Part shown: in pieces, positions 7,325-16,383 of the stretch
Layout of the letters: each line of letters starts with the position of its first letter
How positions within the stretch are numbered: the first letter of the stretch is position 1
Assembly (NCBI RefSeq): GCF_005405365.1
Contig: NZ_BJDX01000005.1
Location: 62,001 to 126,000 of the forward strand
Origin: Enterococcus xiangfangensis
GTDB lineage: Bacteria > Bacillota > Bacilli > Lactobacillales > Enterococcaceae
DNA: 64,000 nt
Direction: 5' to 3'
Program-made: the position numbers and the translations under genes
Notes under the pieces: generated by a model
The model's input: only the letters and a program-made list of their open reading frames with translations
Told to the model about the DNA's origin: nothing
The model's database searches: none

Positions 7325-9322
7325 TTATTGGTTTCGTTCTTTCAACCAAGTCTTTCTTGTCTCACCGACAACTAACGGTACTGTCTCATAGGTGACTTCG
7401 CTGTATTCAATTCCGAACCAGCGTTCTGGCGTTACCGCATGATGTTTGATTGCAAGCCGAGCTTGCATAACTTGACGGTCCCATTTATCAATTCTCGTCA
7501 TATTCGACAACTCTTCTTGGATCATTACAAAACGAAAATCTCCGACTTCTCGGCCTGGTGTCAATGAATAGTGCTGCGGTTGTTTTGGCAATCGGCCTTG
7601 TTTCATCAAGTCATGAATGATCTGACGCAAATAGACATTGACTTCTTGCGCGATTCGGAAACCTAAATACAGTTTTACTTTCACGATGAAATCAGTTCCC
7701 ATCATGTCAACACTGTATTCTTCGGTATAAGGCTCATCAGTCACTTCGACATTGACGAACCAATAAACTTTTGCTCGTTTCAAACGTTTATCTAAAATTG
7801 AATAAACAAATTGTTGCGGAATCATGTCTCCTTCTAAACGAGGAACTAAGAAAACGACATTGGTTTGGTAATAAGGGATCGTATCGTCTTCGTGCAGCTC
7901 TTGTAGTTGCGGCAGATACTCTTTCAGACTGACATCTTGGCTGGCGTCTTCTTGGACGCGATTGCTGCGATGCCAAATATACATGATAGCTAAGATCAGC
8001 AAAGCCATTGCTACTGCTACAAAACCACCATGGAAAAATTTCGTGACACTTGAGATAAAGAAGAAACCTTCTAATGTACCAAAAAAGAGCAGCATCAAAC
8101 TAGCTAAAATTTTTGGTGTCCCATTTTGTAGCAAATAATGATACAGCAAGAAGGTCGTCATCAACATGGTGACGGTGATCGATAGACCATAAGCCGCCTC
8201 CATATGACTAGAAGTCCGGAACGTTAATACGATCAATGAACAGGCTGCCCATAAGATCATATTGACCGCCGGAATGTACATCTGTCCGATACTTTTCCCG
8301 GGATAAATGATCCGCATTCTTGGCAACAATTTTAATTTGATTGCTTCAGAGACTAACGTGAATGAGCCGGAAATCAATGCTTGCGAAGCGATGATCGCCG
8401 CGATCGTTGCAAAAACAACACCAAAAATCATCCAACCTTCCGGTAAAATTTGGAAAAATGGATTTAAATTTTCGATTCCTTCAATCGCTGGATTGCCTTT
8501 TGCGTGCAAGATCCACGCCGCTTGCCCAGCATAATTCAGCATCAAGCAAAGCAAGACGTACGGCCAGCTGAAATGAATATTCTTCTTGCCGACATGGCCC
8601 ATGTCAGAATACAACGCTTCGGCACCCGTCGTTGCCAAAAAGATACTGCCTAAAATAAAGATCCCTATTTTATTATTAGGATCAAACAGCAAGTGGATCG
8701 CGTAATAAGGATTCAATGCTCGAATCACACCAAAATCATAAGGGATATTCAAAAGTCCCATCAATCCTAAAAACGTGAACCACAAAAACATGATTGGTCC
8801 AAAAGCTTTGCCGACAAAATCAGTTCCAAAACGTTGAATCAAAAATAAAAAGAGCAAGATCACTAATGTAATGATCACAATAATATTTTGATTATTGCCA
8901 AACTCTTGATAAAAACTTGGTATCCCCCGCAGACCTTCGATCGCAGTCGTCACGGTTACCGCTGGCGTCAATACACCGTCAGCTAACAAGGCCGCACCGC
9001 CGATCATCGCTGGCACGATCAAATATTTCCCGCCTTTACGCACCAAAGTATATAAAGAGAAAATTCCGCCTTCACCGTGATTGTCCGCCCTTAAAGCAAT
9101 CAATACATATTTGACTGTCGTTAAAAGCATCACCGTCCAAAAAACTAACGAAACGGCTCCCAGTACAAAATCTTGCGTAACTGTACTCAGCCCGCCATTT
9201 TCTTCTAAAATAGCTTTCATTACATACAGCGGACTCGTTCCGATGTCTCCGTAAACGACACCTAATGTGATCAATAACCCAGCTGCTGAAAGCTTTTTGG
9301 CATGATCTTTCTTTTTTTCCAT
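7325..9322 (-). CDS. kup: Potassium uptake protein Kup
   Basis: A 665-residue KUP/HAK-type potassium importer with about 12 membrane helices in the first 440 residues and a cytosolic C-terminal domain. The signature GVVYGDIGTSPLYVMKA lies near residues 20-36, and IFSLYTLVRKGGKYL follows TM2. The start is the ATG at 9322, with AGGAG 8 nt upstream; a GTG three codons earlier would overlap the ribosome site. Kup proteins of lactic acid bacteria can also bind cyclic di-AMP. Unusually, the gene lies downstream of a manganese-type riboswitch and its terminator. Confidence 0.95.
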   Translation of the reverse strand: MEKKKDHAKKLSAAGLLITLGVVYGDIGTSPLYVMKAILEENGGLSTVTQDFVLGAVSLVFWTVMLLTTVKYVLIALRADNHGEGGIFSLYTLVRKGGKYLIVPAMIGGAALLADGVLTPAVTVTTAIEGLRGIPSFYQEFGNNQNIIVIITLVILLFLFLIQRFGTDFVGKAFGPIMFLWFTFLGLMGLLNIPYDFGVIRALNPYYAIHLLFDPNNKIGIFILGSIFLATTGAEALYSDMGHVGKKNIHFSWPYVLLCLMLNYAGQAAWILHAKGNPAIEGIENLNPFFQILPEGWMIFGVVFATIAAIIASQALISGSFTLVSEAIKLKLLPRMRIIYPGKSIGQMYIPAVNMILWAACSLIVLTFRTSSHMEAAYGLSITVTMLMTTFLLYHYLLQNGTPKILASLMLLFFGTLEGFFFISSVTKFFHGGFVAVAMALLILAIMYIWHRSNRVQEDASQDVSLKEYLPQLQELHEDDTIPYYQTNVVFLVPRLEGDMIPQQFVYSILDKRLKRAKVYWFVNVEVTDEPYTEEYSVDMMGTDFIVKVKLYLGFRIAQEVNVYLRQIIHDLMKQGRLPKQPQHYSLTPGREVGDFRFVMIQEELSNMTRIDKWDRQVMQARLAIKHHAVTPERWFGIEYSEVTYETVPLVVGETRKTWLKERNQ

Positions 9323-9425
9323 TTTGCACACTCCTATTACAGTTAACTACTGAATTTCTCTTTCATTTTTGATACTCGTTAAGTTTTATATTTATTGCAG
9401 CAACTGCTTGATCAGAACAATTGAA

Positions 9426-9470
9426 CTAAAAAAAGACCTAAACAACAGCTTTCACTATTGTTTAGGTCTT
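9426..9470 (-). terminator. Riboswitch-linked terminator ahead of kup
   Basis: On the minus strand AAGACCTAAACAA pairs with TTGTTTAGGTCTT, followed by seven T. The left arm includes CCTAAA, which is also the 3' strand of riboswitch helix P1. The two structures are mutually exclusive, so ligand binding should favour read-through. Confidence 0.88.
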
Positions 9471-9554
9471 GCAAATTATCTCTTAGACCAGCGCTAAACG
9501 CTAGATGTTGATCTAAAAGCATAGAAGCGATTCTATGTTGCTACTCCCCTAAAA
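9461..9554 (-). promoter_or_regulatory. yybP-ykoY (manganese) riboswitch upstream of kup
   Basis: P1 pairs TTTAGG with CCTAAA. The 5' strand continues as GGGGAGTAGC and the 3' strand is preceded by GCAAGA; these are the two conserved metal-binding loop sequences of this class. Between them are a variable hairpin CATAGAA/TTCTATG, then ATCAACAT and GCTGGTCTAAG flanking a small inner stem, matching the conserved second leg. Established members sense Mn2+ and switch on exporters. Here the next gene, about 100 nt after the terminator, is a potassium transporter. Confidence 0.85.
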
Positions 9555-9564
9555 CTTATCTCGT

Positions 9565-9593
9565 ATTATCCAGTCTGCAGAGAGAATTGTCAA
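9565..9593 (-). promoter_or_regulatory. Promoter of the riboswitch-kup transcript
   Basis: On the minus strand TTGACA (9593-9588), a 17-bp spacer and GATAAT (9570-9565), near-consensus. Transcription would begin just before the riboswitch P1 strand. Confidence 0.82.
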
Positions 9594-9614
9594 CGAATAT
9601 CCTCAGAATATAGA

Positions 9615-11744
9615 CTATTTTTCTTCTTTTTTGCTTTCTTCGTCTTTCAATAACGCTTTGCGCGAAGCATTCACACGACCTTGACGATCGATTTCTGTTA
9701 CTTTGACTAATACTTCGTCGCCTAATTTCACAACATCTTCTACTTTGTTTACACGTTCATTAGCCAGTTGTGAGATGTGGACCAATGCGTCTTTGCCTTT
9801 AATCAAGTTTACAAACGCACCAAATTTTTCAATCCGAACGACTTTACCTAAGTAAACTTCACCGACTTTGACTTCTTTCGTTAATTCTTCAATGATCTTG
9901 ATGGCTTTTTTGATCATATCTGCATCAGAAGAAGCGATGCTGACATTTCCATCTTGATCGATGTCAATCTTCACGCCGGTTTCATCAATGATACCGTTGA
10001 TTGTGTCGCCGCCTTTACCGATAACTGTCTTGATCTTATCTGGGTCGATTTGGATCATTTCAATTTTCGGTGCATATTGGCTTAATTCTTCACGTGGAGC
10101 AGCTAACGTATCCGTCAACACTTCAAGAATTTCCATCCGAGCTTTTTTCGCTTGCGTCAATGCTTCTGTCAAGATTTGTTCAGTGATTCCTTGGATTTTG
10201 ATATCCATTTGTAATGCAGTGATCCCTGCTTTCGTTCCGGCAACTTTAAAGTCCATATCGCCTAGGTGATCTTCCAACCCTTGGATATCTGTCAAGATTG
10301 TGTAATTTTCGCCATCAGAAACAAGTCCCATCGCAATCCCAGCAACTGGTGCTTTGATTGGTACACCCGCATCCATCAAAGCCAATGTTCCGGCACAGAT
10401 ACTTGCTTGTGAGGAAGAGCCGTTTGATTCCAATACTTCCGCTACTAAACGGATTGTATAAGGGAAATCCTCTTCACTTGGAATAATTTGTGCTAACGCA
10501 CGTTCGCCCAATGCTCCATGTCCAATTTCACGACGACCAGGAGATCCGGCACGTCCTGTTGAACCAACAGAAAATTGTGGGAAGTTATAGTGATGGATGA
10601 ATCGTTTGCTTTCAACGGAACCTAAACCGTCAATGATTTGATGTTCGCCAAGCGGCGCCAATGTACAAGCAGACAATGCTTGCGTTTGGCCACGAGTGAA
10701 CAGCCCTGAACCATGAACACGCGGCAATAAACCAGTTTCAGCAGCCAACGGACGAATTTCATCCAACTTACGACCATCTGGACGGATTTTGTCGATCGTG
10801 ATCAATTCGCGAACAACATCTTTTTCAAGATCCTCAGCGATTTGTTTCACTTCTTTTGTGATTTGAACGATATCTTCAGTTTCGACTGCTGCAAATTTTT
10901 CTGCATAGACTTCTTTGACCGTTTCTTTTACTTTTTCGATCTCGTCTTCACGTGCCAATTTGTCCATCGTCATAACAGCTGTTTTCATTGTTTGATAATA
11001 GCTGGCAAAGATTTCTTTTTTCAATTCAGGATCGACTTGCAATAAAGCAACTTCCATTTTTTCTTTGCCGACAGCGGCAACGATTTCTTCTTGGAAAGCA
11101 ACTAATTCTTTGATAGCGTCAAAACCGAATAACAATGCGCCTAACATGTCTTCTTCAGAAACTTCTTTTGCACCGGATTCAACCATGTTGATTGCTTGTT
11201 TTGTTCCGGCAACAGTTAAATCAATATCTGATTCTGCATGTTGTTCTACTGTAGGATTCAATACATATTCGCCATTTACACGACCAACATCGACACCTGC
11301 GATTGGACCGTTAAATGGGATGTCTGAGATCGATAATGCTAATGAAGAACCAAACATCGCTGCCATTGAAGGGGAACAATCTTGTTCTACACTCATAACA
11401 ACATTTGTTACTTGTACTTCATTCCGGAAGCCATCCGCAAACATTGGACGGATCGGACGGTCGATCAAACGGGCTGTCAATGTTGCTTCGGTACTTGGAC
11501 GACCTTCACGTTTGATGAAACCGCCAGGGATTTTCCCTACTGCATACATTTTTTCTTCATAGTTGATCGTCAATGGGAAAAAGTCGGTATCTTTAGCTTC
11601 TTTTGAAGCGACTGCCGCACTTAATACAACTGTGTCGCCATAACGAACTAATACTGCGCCATTGGCTTGTTTGGCAAGTTGACCGATTTCAACTTGCAGA
11701 GGGCGTCCGCCCCAAGTGGTTTTAAAAACTTGTTTTTCTGACAT
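9615..11744 (-). CDS. pnp: Polyribonucleotide nucleotidyltransferase (PNPase)
   Basis: A 709-residue 3'-5' phosphorolytic exoribonuclease that works in mRNA decay. Two RNase PH domains (about 10-210 and 310-540) flank a helical linker, followed by a KH domain ([20 protein letters not shown], about 560) and an S1 domain ([19 protein letters not shown], about 625-690). [20 protein letters not shown] and [18 protein letters not shown] are conserved in the catalytic cores. The start is the ATG at 11744 after AGAGGAGA. It lies downstream of rpsO, as in most bacteria, but with a 350-bp gap holding its own leader. Confidence 0.97.
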   Translation of the reverse strand: MSEKQVFKTTWGGRPLQVEIGQLAKQANGAVLVRYGDTVVLSAAVASKEAKDTDFFPLTINYEEKMYAVGKIPGGFIKREGRPSTEATLTARLIDRPIRPMFADGFRNEVQVTNVVMSVEQDCSPSMAAMFGSSLALSISDIPFNGPIAGVDVGRVNGEYVLNPTVEQHAESDIDLTVAGTKQAINMVESGAKEVSEEDMLGALLFGFDAIKELVAFQEEIVAAVGKEKMEVALLQVDPELKKEIFASYYQTMKTAVMTMDKLAREDEIEKVKETVKEVYAEKFAAVETEDIVQITKEVKQIAEDLEKDVVRELITIDKIRPDGRKLDEIRPLAAETGLLPRVHGSGLFTRGQTQALSACTLAPLGEHQIIDGLGSVESKRFIHHYNFPQFSVGSTGRAGSPGRREIGHGALGERALAQIIPSEEDFPYTIRLVAEVLESNGSSSQASICAGTLALMDAGVPIKAPVAGIAMGLVSDGENYTILTDIQGLEDHLGDMDFKVAGTKAGITALQMDIKIQGITEQILTEALTQAKKARMEILEVLTDTLAAPREELSQYAPKIEMIQIDPDKIKTVIGKGGDTINGIIDETGVKIDIDQDGNVSIASSDADMIKKAIKIIEELTKEVKVGEVYLGKVVRIEKFGAFVNLIKGKDALVHISQLANERVNKVEDVVKLGDEVLVKVTEIDRQGRVNASRKALLKDEESKKEEK

Positions 11745-11776
11745 AATTTCTCCTCTTCCCTTTGACCAGTGCGACG

Positions 11777-11829
11777 CTACTAAACAAATGGAAACAGCGA
11801 AAATTTCGCTTCTTGCATTTGGTTAGTAG
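11777..11829 (-). promoter_or_regulatory. Long hairpin in the pnp leader
   Basis: On the minus strand CTACTAACCAAATG pairs with CATTTGTTTAGTAG (one mismatch). An inner stem AGCGAAA/TTTCGCT caps it. It lies 33 nt before the pnp start codon. E. coli pnp is autoregulated through an RNase III-cleaved leader hairpin; here the parallel is inferred from structure only. Confidence 0.55.
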
Positions 11830-11923
11830 AGTGACAACACGCCAATCAAAGGTTTTTTATTTTTCTGAGCACTCTCAGTGTTAGATTGATTTAGAAACAA
11901 TTAGCGAATACGTTGAGCTTTAC

Positions 11924-11953
11924 ACTATCATCCAGCAGTCTACTCATTTTCAA
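11924..11953 (-). promoter_or_regulatory. Candidate promoter of pnp
   Basis: On the minus strand TTGAAA, an 18-bp spacer, GATAGT. It predicts a pnp leader of about 170 nt including the long hairpin. The rest of the rpsO-pnp gap shows only a small CTGAG/CTCAG stem. Confidence 0.4.
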
Positions 11954-12051
11954 ATTATTTTTCTACAAATAAGAAAAATGAACGGATCTTCGGATGCATA
12001 AAGTCTATTGCTAGAACACAAATGTTCACTACTGCAAAAAACCAAACTGTC

Positions 12052-12084
12052 AAAAAAAGTGAGATTCCTAGGAACCTCACTTTC
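12052..12084 (-). terminator. Terminator of rpsO
   Basis: AAGTGAG and CTCACTT flank TTCCTAGGAA; on the minus strand a run of seven T follows. It separates rpsO from pnp. Confidence 0.85.
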
Positions 12085-12097
12085 ATAGTAGTACGAA

Positions 12098-12367
12098 TTA
12101 ACGACGTAGTCCTAGACGTTGGATTAATTCACGGTAACGTTGTACTTCATTCTTACGTAGGTAAGCTAACAAGTTACGACGATGACCAACTTTTTTCATT
12201 AGACCGCGGTATGAATGGTGGTCTTTTTTGTGGACACGTGCATGCTCATTTAGTTGATTGATTTCTTCCGTTAATACAGCGATTTGTACTTCTGGAGAAC
12301 CAGTATCTCCTTCATGGCGAGCAAATTCATTGATGATTTCGTTTTTACGTTCTTTTGATAATGCCAT
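12098..12367 (-). CDS. rpsO: 30S ribosomal protein S15
   Basis: An 89-residue protein, the standard S15 length. It binds 16S rRNA early in 30S assembly. [46 protein letters not shown] and [13 protein letters not shown] are the conserved blocks. The start is the ATG at 12367 after AAGAGGTG. The upstream part of the frame to 12454 has no ribosome site. S15 genes are often autoregulated by their leader; the 5' region was not resolved here. Confidence 0.97.
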   Translation of the reverse strand: MALSKERKNEIINEFARHEGDTGSPEVQIAVLTEEINQLNEHARVHKKDHHSYRGLMKKVGHRRNLLAYLRKNEVQRYRELIQRLGLRR

Positions 12368-12572
12368 GGTTTTCACCTCTTCCTTTTTTCTTCCTATGAC
12401 TGAGTAAAGCGTTGGTGAATCGCCTAACCAAGTGATAGGTAGTGCGTTATACACACTTTAACACTTTACTTGATTTGTTCCAAAAAATCAAGCTGTACAC
12501 TAATTTAAGCCGATTTTTTATAATCATTATATTTTTTTAAAGACGCTTGCTGACAAAAATATTTTTTTTACC

Positions 12573-12600
12573 TTACTTACTTTTTGTGTTAAACTAATAT
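12573..12600 (+). promoter_or_regulatory. Candidate promoter of def
   Basis: TTACTT (12573-12578), a 16-bp spacer and TAATAT (12595-12600), 31 bp before the TTG start. Confidence 0.45.
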
Positions 12601-12631
12601 GATGAAATCATGTCTGAGAGGAGACTTTTTA

Positions 12632-13195
12632 TTGATTACAATGGATGATATTATTCGGGAAGGCCATCCAACCTTGCGGGCAGTTGCCAAAGAAGTCCCG
12701 CTTCCTCCAACTGCTGAAGAAGTAGAGCTTGGAAAAGAAATGCTGCAATTTCTTAAAAATAGTCAGGATCCCGTAAAGGCAGAAGAACTGCATTTGCGCG
12801 GTGGTGTCGGACTGGCAGCTCCCCAATTAAATATTTCAAAACGGATCATTGCTGTCCACGTTCCAAGTATTGATCCAGAAAAACCAGAAAATGGACTTAG
12901 TACTGTGATGTACAATCCAAAAATATTAAGCCATTCGGTCCAAGAAGCTTGCTTAGGTGAAGGCGAAGGATGTTTATCTGTTGATCGTGAAGTACCAGGC
13001 TATGTTGTTCGTGCGGCACGGATCACTGTTTCTTATTTTGATGACAAAGGGGAAAAACACAAGATCCGTTTGAAAAATTATGAAGCAATCGTTGTACAAC
13101 ATGAGATCGATCATATCAACGGCATCATGTTTTACGATCATATCGATGAGAAAAATCCATTACATTTAAATGACGGCGTTTTAGTCATCGAATAA
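12632..13195 (+). CDS. def: Peptide deformylase
   Basis: A 187-residue type 2 (Gram-positive) deformylase that removes the formyl group from nascent proteins. The three metal/catalytic motifs are [17 protein letters not shown] and [12 protein letters not shown] (HEIDH supplies two His ligands and the catalytic Glu). The preferred start is TTG at 12632 (reads [10 protein letters not shown]), 7 nt after GAGAGGAGA, giving the length I recall for E. faecalis Def. An ATG at 12641 is the alternative. The ATG at 12599 overlaps the -10 box. Confidence 0.93.
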   Translation: MITMDDIIREGHPTLRAVAKEVPLPPTAEEVELGKEMLQFLKNSQDPVKAEELHLRGGVGLAAPQLNISKRIIAVHVPSIDPEKPENGLSTVMYNPKILSHSVQEACLGEGEGCLSVDREVPGYVVRAARITVSYFDDKGEKHKIRLKNYEAIVVQHEIDHINGIMFYDHIDEKNPLHLNDGVLVIE

Positions 13196-13211
13196 TGGAT
13201 CCAAGCAAAAC

Positions 13212-13242
13212 AAAACCGTCACGTTTACGCGTGACGGTTTTC
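13212..13242. terminator. Bidirectional terminator between def and niaR
   Basis: AACCGTCACG (13214-13223) pairs with CGTGACGGTT (13230-13239), with A/T runs outside. It overlaps the last codons of niaR. Confidence 0.82.
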
Positions 13243-13752
13243 TTCATATAAAATACCTTTTTCCGAAAGTGCCTGTTTGATTTTTGTTAGAACCTCCAAC
13301 GATTCATAAGCAATCGTGTGCAGATGGATTCCTGCTGTCAGCTCTGACAACAGTGTCACACCTGAACTGTCCGCTTCTTTGATGAACATGGCAACGTCTT
13401 GCACTGTCGCCAAATGCAGACCGCCGACTAATTCACCGTACAAAGGATGCTCCACTACGACATCAATGACTTCGCCGCCTTGCTCGATGATCGTTCGCAG
13501 TTCTTCTTCTGTCTGTTCAGGCGTATGCTGAACGGCCAGTTTGCTGATCAATTTTTCAGATTCACGTTCTAATAAATACCCGCGTGCAGTGGCGATGATC
13601 GTCGCGCCGGACGCTCGCAACAATGCCACGTCGCCGACAACGATCTGACGGCTCACGCCAAATTTTTTCGCAAAACTTGTTGCGCTGATCGGTTTTGTTG
13701 CCTGCTGCAAGGCAGCTAAAATAGCAGCTTTCCGCTGATCACCATCAATCAT
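13225..13752 (-). CDS. niaR: Niacin-responsive transcriptional repressor NiaR (3H domain)
   Basis: A 175-residue protein. An N-terminal winged helix (about 1-65, [27 protein letters not shown]) is followed by a 3H domain with its conserved histidines ([23 protein letters not shown]), which bind metal and niacin. Family members repress NAD biosynthesis and niacin uptake genes. Its ATG lies inside the end of the upstream acetyltransferase/chorismate-mutase gene (8-bp overlap), so translation is coupled. It is the last gene of the sir2 group. Confidence 0.9.
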   Translation of the reverse strand: MIDGDQRKAAILAALQQATKPISATSFAKKFGVSRQIVVGDVALLRASGATIIATARGYLLERESEKLISKLAVQHTPEQTEEELRTIIEQGGEVIDVVVEHPLYGELVGGLHLATVQDVAMFIKEADSSGVTLLSELTAGIHLHTIAYESLEVLTKIKQALSEKGILYEENRHA

Positions 13753-14587
13753 CTTGTTTCAACCGCCCTCCTTGATAGTTTCGCGACTGTTTCATAATAT
13801 CTTTGAAGGTCTCAACGATCGTCTCACGATACTTTTCATCTTGCACCAAATCCGCTACATTTTTCAAAACTGTCTCTTCACGACTAGTGTCTAAGACTGC
13901 TTTTTTTGTCTGTGCTTTGTAAGCAACAACTTCGCTGACTGCCGACATCCGTTTTTCTAATAATGCTACGATTTCACGGTCGATGTGATCAATCTTTTCC
14001 CGCGCTTGGACCAAGGCATCTTTTTCAGGTTCTTCTTCGATTGTTTTGATAATCTGTGCAGGATTTCCGCCGACCACGACATTGTTTGGAAATGATTTAG
14101 TCACCACGGCCCCCGCAGCTACGACTACATTGTCGCCTAGCGTTACGCCAGGAACAATTACTGCCGAGCCGCCGATCCAAACGTTATTGCCAATTTTGAT
14201 CGGTTTTCCTAGCTCCAACCCACTATTACGCTTCACCGGTTCAATCGGATGGCTGGCCGTATATAATTGAACATTCGGACCAAACATACAATTGTCACCG
14301 ATTATGATTGGACAAGAATCCAAAAAGATATTGTGAAAGTTACAATAGAAGTTTTCTCCTACAAAAATATTGTAGCCATAGTCAAACGAAATCGAAGGCT
14401 CCACATACACATGTTTTTTCGTTCCGCCAAACGCTGCCTTTACAAAGGTTTCCCGTTTTTTCTTATCTTGTTCATGATTGATCGCATGTAATTTAACACG
14501 AGCATCTTTTCGATCAGCTATTAATTCAGGATCCCCTGCAAAATATAATTTGCCGGCAATCATTTTTTCTTTTTCAGTCAGCTCCAT
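13745..14587 (-). CDS. Maltose/galactoside O-acetyltransferase fused to chorismate mutase
   Basis: A 280-residue two-domain protein. Residues about 1-187 are a sugar O-acetyltransferase: the N-terminal MAC segment ([19 protein letters not shown]) and left-handed hexapeptide repeats with ASHP (catalytic His) and [17 protein letters not shown]. Residues about 195-272 are an AroQ chorismate mutase: [30 protein letters not shown] and KQSRNYQ carry the Arg, Lys, Asp, Glu and Gln positions of the active site. The frame is continuous with no stop, so the fusion is genuine in this sequence. Its substrates and the benefit of the fusion are unknown. Confidence 0.88.
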   Translation of the reverse strand: MELTEKEKMIAGKLYFAGDPELIADRKDARVKLHAINHEQDKKKRETFVKAAFGGTKKHVYVEPSISFDYGYNIFVGENFYCNFHNIFLDSCPIIIGDNCMFGPNVQLYTASHPIEPVKRNSGLELGKPIKIGNNVWIGGSAVIVPGVTLGDNVVVAAGAVVTKSFPNNVVVGGNPAQIIKTIEEEPEKDALVQAREKIDHIDREIVALLEKRMSAVSEVVAYKAQTKKAVLDTSREETVLKNVADLVQDEKYRETIVETFKDIMKQSRNYQGGRLKQDD

Positions 14588-14647
14588 TACTTGCCTCCTA
14601 GTTAGTATTTTCAGCTAATATTCTGCGTCTTCAACATCGCCGCCAGT

Positions 14648-15346
14648 TTACAATTTTTCAAAAACCGCTACGCCATTTGCTTGGACAAAATTGTTGTCGC
14701 CCGCCAATTGGATCGGTGTTTGGTTGATCACCAAAATTTTTGCCGCGCTACTTTTTTCATAAATTAAATCACAAAATGGATGAACTTGGAAGCTCGTTCC
14801 AACAATTACGAGCAACTCCGCTTCTTTGACTGCCCTTATCGCTTGCTCAATGACTGACTCTTCAAATCCCTCACCGTACAAAACAATATTCGGCCGAATC
14901 TGTCCGCCACAATCCTTGTGCCGATCTGACTTTAAATAGTCTTGCCAAGCCACCGCCTGATGACATTTTTGACAATAACAATCATAAAGCGATCCGTGAA
15001 AATTCACCAGCCGCTGACTCCCAGCCGCTTCATGCAACCCATCAATATTTTGCGAAACGACCCAAGTCTTTTTCGTTTTTTCCAACTGTGCCATCGCTTG
15101 ATGAATAACATTTGGACGCGCTTCTTCATGATACAAATGTTTCACGAAACCATAAAATTTCTCCGGTTCCCGCAACAAACACTCTTTGCTCAGTAAATAC
15201 TCCGGCGCTTCCAAGCCATGATACACCCCTTGCAATGAACGATAATCCGGCACCCCTGAAGGCGTTGAGACACCTGCTCCTGTTAAAAATGTAATGGCCT
15301 TACTTTGCTGAATCATTTCTACCGCTCGCTCGATCGTAATTTCCAT
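14648..15346 (-). CDS. NAD-dependent protein deacylase, Sir2 family
   Basis: A 232-residue sirtuin that removes acyl groups from lysine using NAD+. Motifs: TGAGVSTPSGVPDYRS (NAD binding), SQNIDGLHEAAG, and NFHG with the catalytic His. The zinc site shows CQKC, then HKDCGG where many sirtuins have CxxCGG, so the third ligand may be His or missing. The start is the ATG at 15346 after GAGGTGA. It is the first gene of a group with the acetyltransferase/chorismate mutase (60-bp gap) and niaR; NAD use links it to NiaR. Confidence 0.9.
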   Translation of the reverse strand: MEITIERAVEMIQQSKAITFLTGAGVSTPSGVPDYRSLQGVYHGLEAPEYLLSKECLLREPEKFYGFVKHLYHEEARPNVIHQAMAQLEKTKKTWVVSQNIDGLHEAAGSQRLVNFHGSLYDCYCQKCHQAVAWQDYLKSDRHKDCGGQIRPNIVLYGEGFEESVIEQAIRAVKEAELLVIVGTSFQVHPFCDLIYEKSSAAKILVINQTPIQLAGDNNFVQANGVAVFEKL

Positions 15347-15389
15347 TTTTGTCACCTCACAAATAAGTATAGTATAAAAAGAGAGAAAA

Positions 15390-15422
15390 TAAAAAGAGAC
15401 CCCTGTCAAAAAAGACAGAGGA
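15390..15422 (-). terminator. Terminator of the PTS-transketolase operon
   Basis: On the minus strand CCTCTGTC pairs with GACAGGGG (one G-T) around TTTTTT, followed by TCTCTTTTT. It is directly after the tktC stop. Confidence 0.78.
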
Positions 15423-15431
15423 AACTTCTTT

Positions 15432-16382
15432 TTACAAACCTGTGATTTGTTCTAAAATCTTTTTCGTAGTTAAACCAAACTCTTCTTGTAAGAAACTTGG
15501 TGTTCCAACCTGACCAAAAAGCTCATTAACACCAATGCGTGTCAATGGTATCGCTAATCCGTTATCTGCTAAAACTTCAGCAACGGCACTACCTAATCCG
15601 CCTGTGATTGAATGATTTTCAATGGTTATAACAGCCTTTTTCCCAATAAACCGTTCGTTCAATAATGTTTTGTCGAGCGGCTTGATGGTAAACATATCGA
15701 TTACCTCAGCTGAAATGCCTTTTTCTTCTAGTGCTTCTGCGACTTCTAATGCCTCAGATACAAGTTGTCCCGCGGCAACAATCAAATAATCTTGTCCCTC
15801 ACGTAACAAATTCCCTTTACCAAGTTCAAAAGTTGCTCCAGGTGCATAAATATTTTTTACACCTTTTCGATTTCCTCGAACGTAATGGACACCATTTAGT
15901 TTTGCAAACTCTTTGATGATCCAATCCATTTGTACCTCATCAGCCGCATCACAAATGACGACATTTGGAATCGATCGTAATAATGCGATGTCTTCCCACG
16001 TTGTATGTGTACCACCATTATGACCTGCCGTGAAACCTGGATCAGAACCGTAAATATTAATGGTATTCTTTGCATAAGCACCAGAAAGATACAGTTGATC
16101 TAATACTCGTCGTGTCGCGAAGGGACCAAAAGTATGGATAAATGGTGTATAGCCCGTCAAGCTTAGTCCTGCTGCTACTCCAACCATATTGGCTTCTGCA
16201 ATCCCTACATTAATAAAATGATCAGGTGAGCTTTTGACAATATCTGTCCATTTACTTGCTCCGCCAAGATCTGCATCTAGTGCAACAATTTTTTCATTGC
16301 TTGATATCAAATCTTTTAAAGCATCAACGACCGTTACTCGTAATTCTTTTCCAACCTCATGATTATCTGCTAATGTAAACAT
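15432..16382 (-). CDS. Transketolase, C-terminal subunit
   Basis: A 316-residue protein equal to the pyrimidine-binding and C-terminal domains of transketolase. GIAEANMVGVAAGLSLTGYTPFIHTFGPFATRR carries the conserved Glu that activates thiamine diphosphate; ENHSITGGLGSAVAEVL marks the C-terminal domain. It forms an enzyme with the N-terminal subunit encoded 1 bp upstream. Split transketolases of this kind accompany sugar PTS operons. It is likely to process a pentose or pentulose phosphate produced by the PTS; the sugar is not known. Confidence 0.9.
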   Translation of the reverse strand: MFTLADNHEVGKELRVTVVDALKDLISSNEKIVALDADLGGASKWTDIVKSSPDHFINVGIAEANMVGVAAGLSLTGYTPFIHTFGPFATRRVLDQLYLSGAYAKNTINIYGSDPGFTAGHNGGTHTTWEDIALLRSIPNVVICDAADEVQMDWIIKEFAKLNGVHYVRGNRKGVKNIYAPGATFELGKGNLLREGQDYLIVAAGQLVSEALEVAEALEEKGISAEVIDMFTIKPLDKTLLNERFIGKKAVITIENHSITGGLGSAVAEVLADNGLAIPLTRIGVNELFGQVGTPSFLQEEFGLTTKKILEQITGL

Positions 16383-16383
16383 A

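Noticed and set aside
7221..7349. Hydrophobic N-terminal extension of the flavodoxin-domain protein
   Set aside because: It overlaps kup and the hairpin after it and has no ribosome site; the ATG at 7220 has one and starts the flavodoxin fold directly.
9323..9614. Cyclic di-AMP (ydaO) riboswitch ahead of kup
   Set aside because: This would be the expected class for a potassium transporter, but the conserved loops are those of yybP-ykoY and none of the ydaO core is visible.
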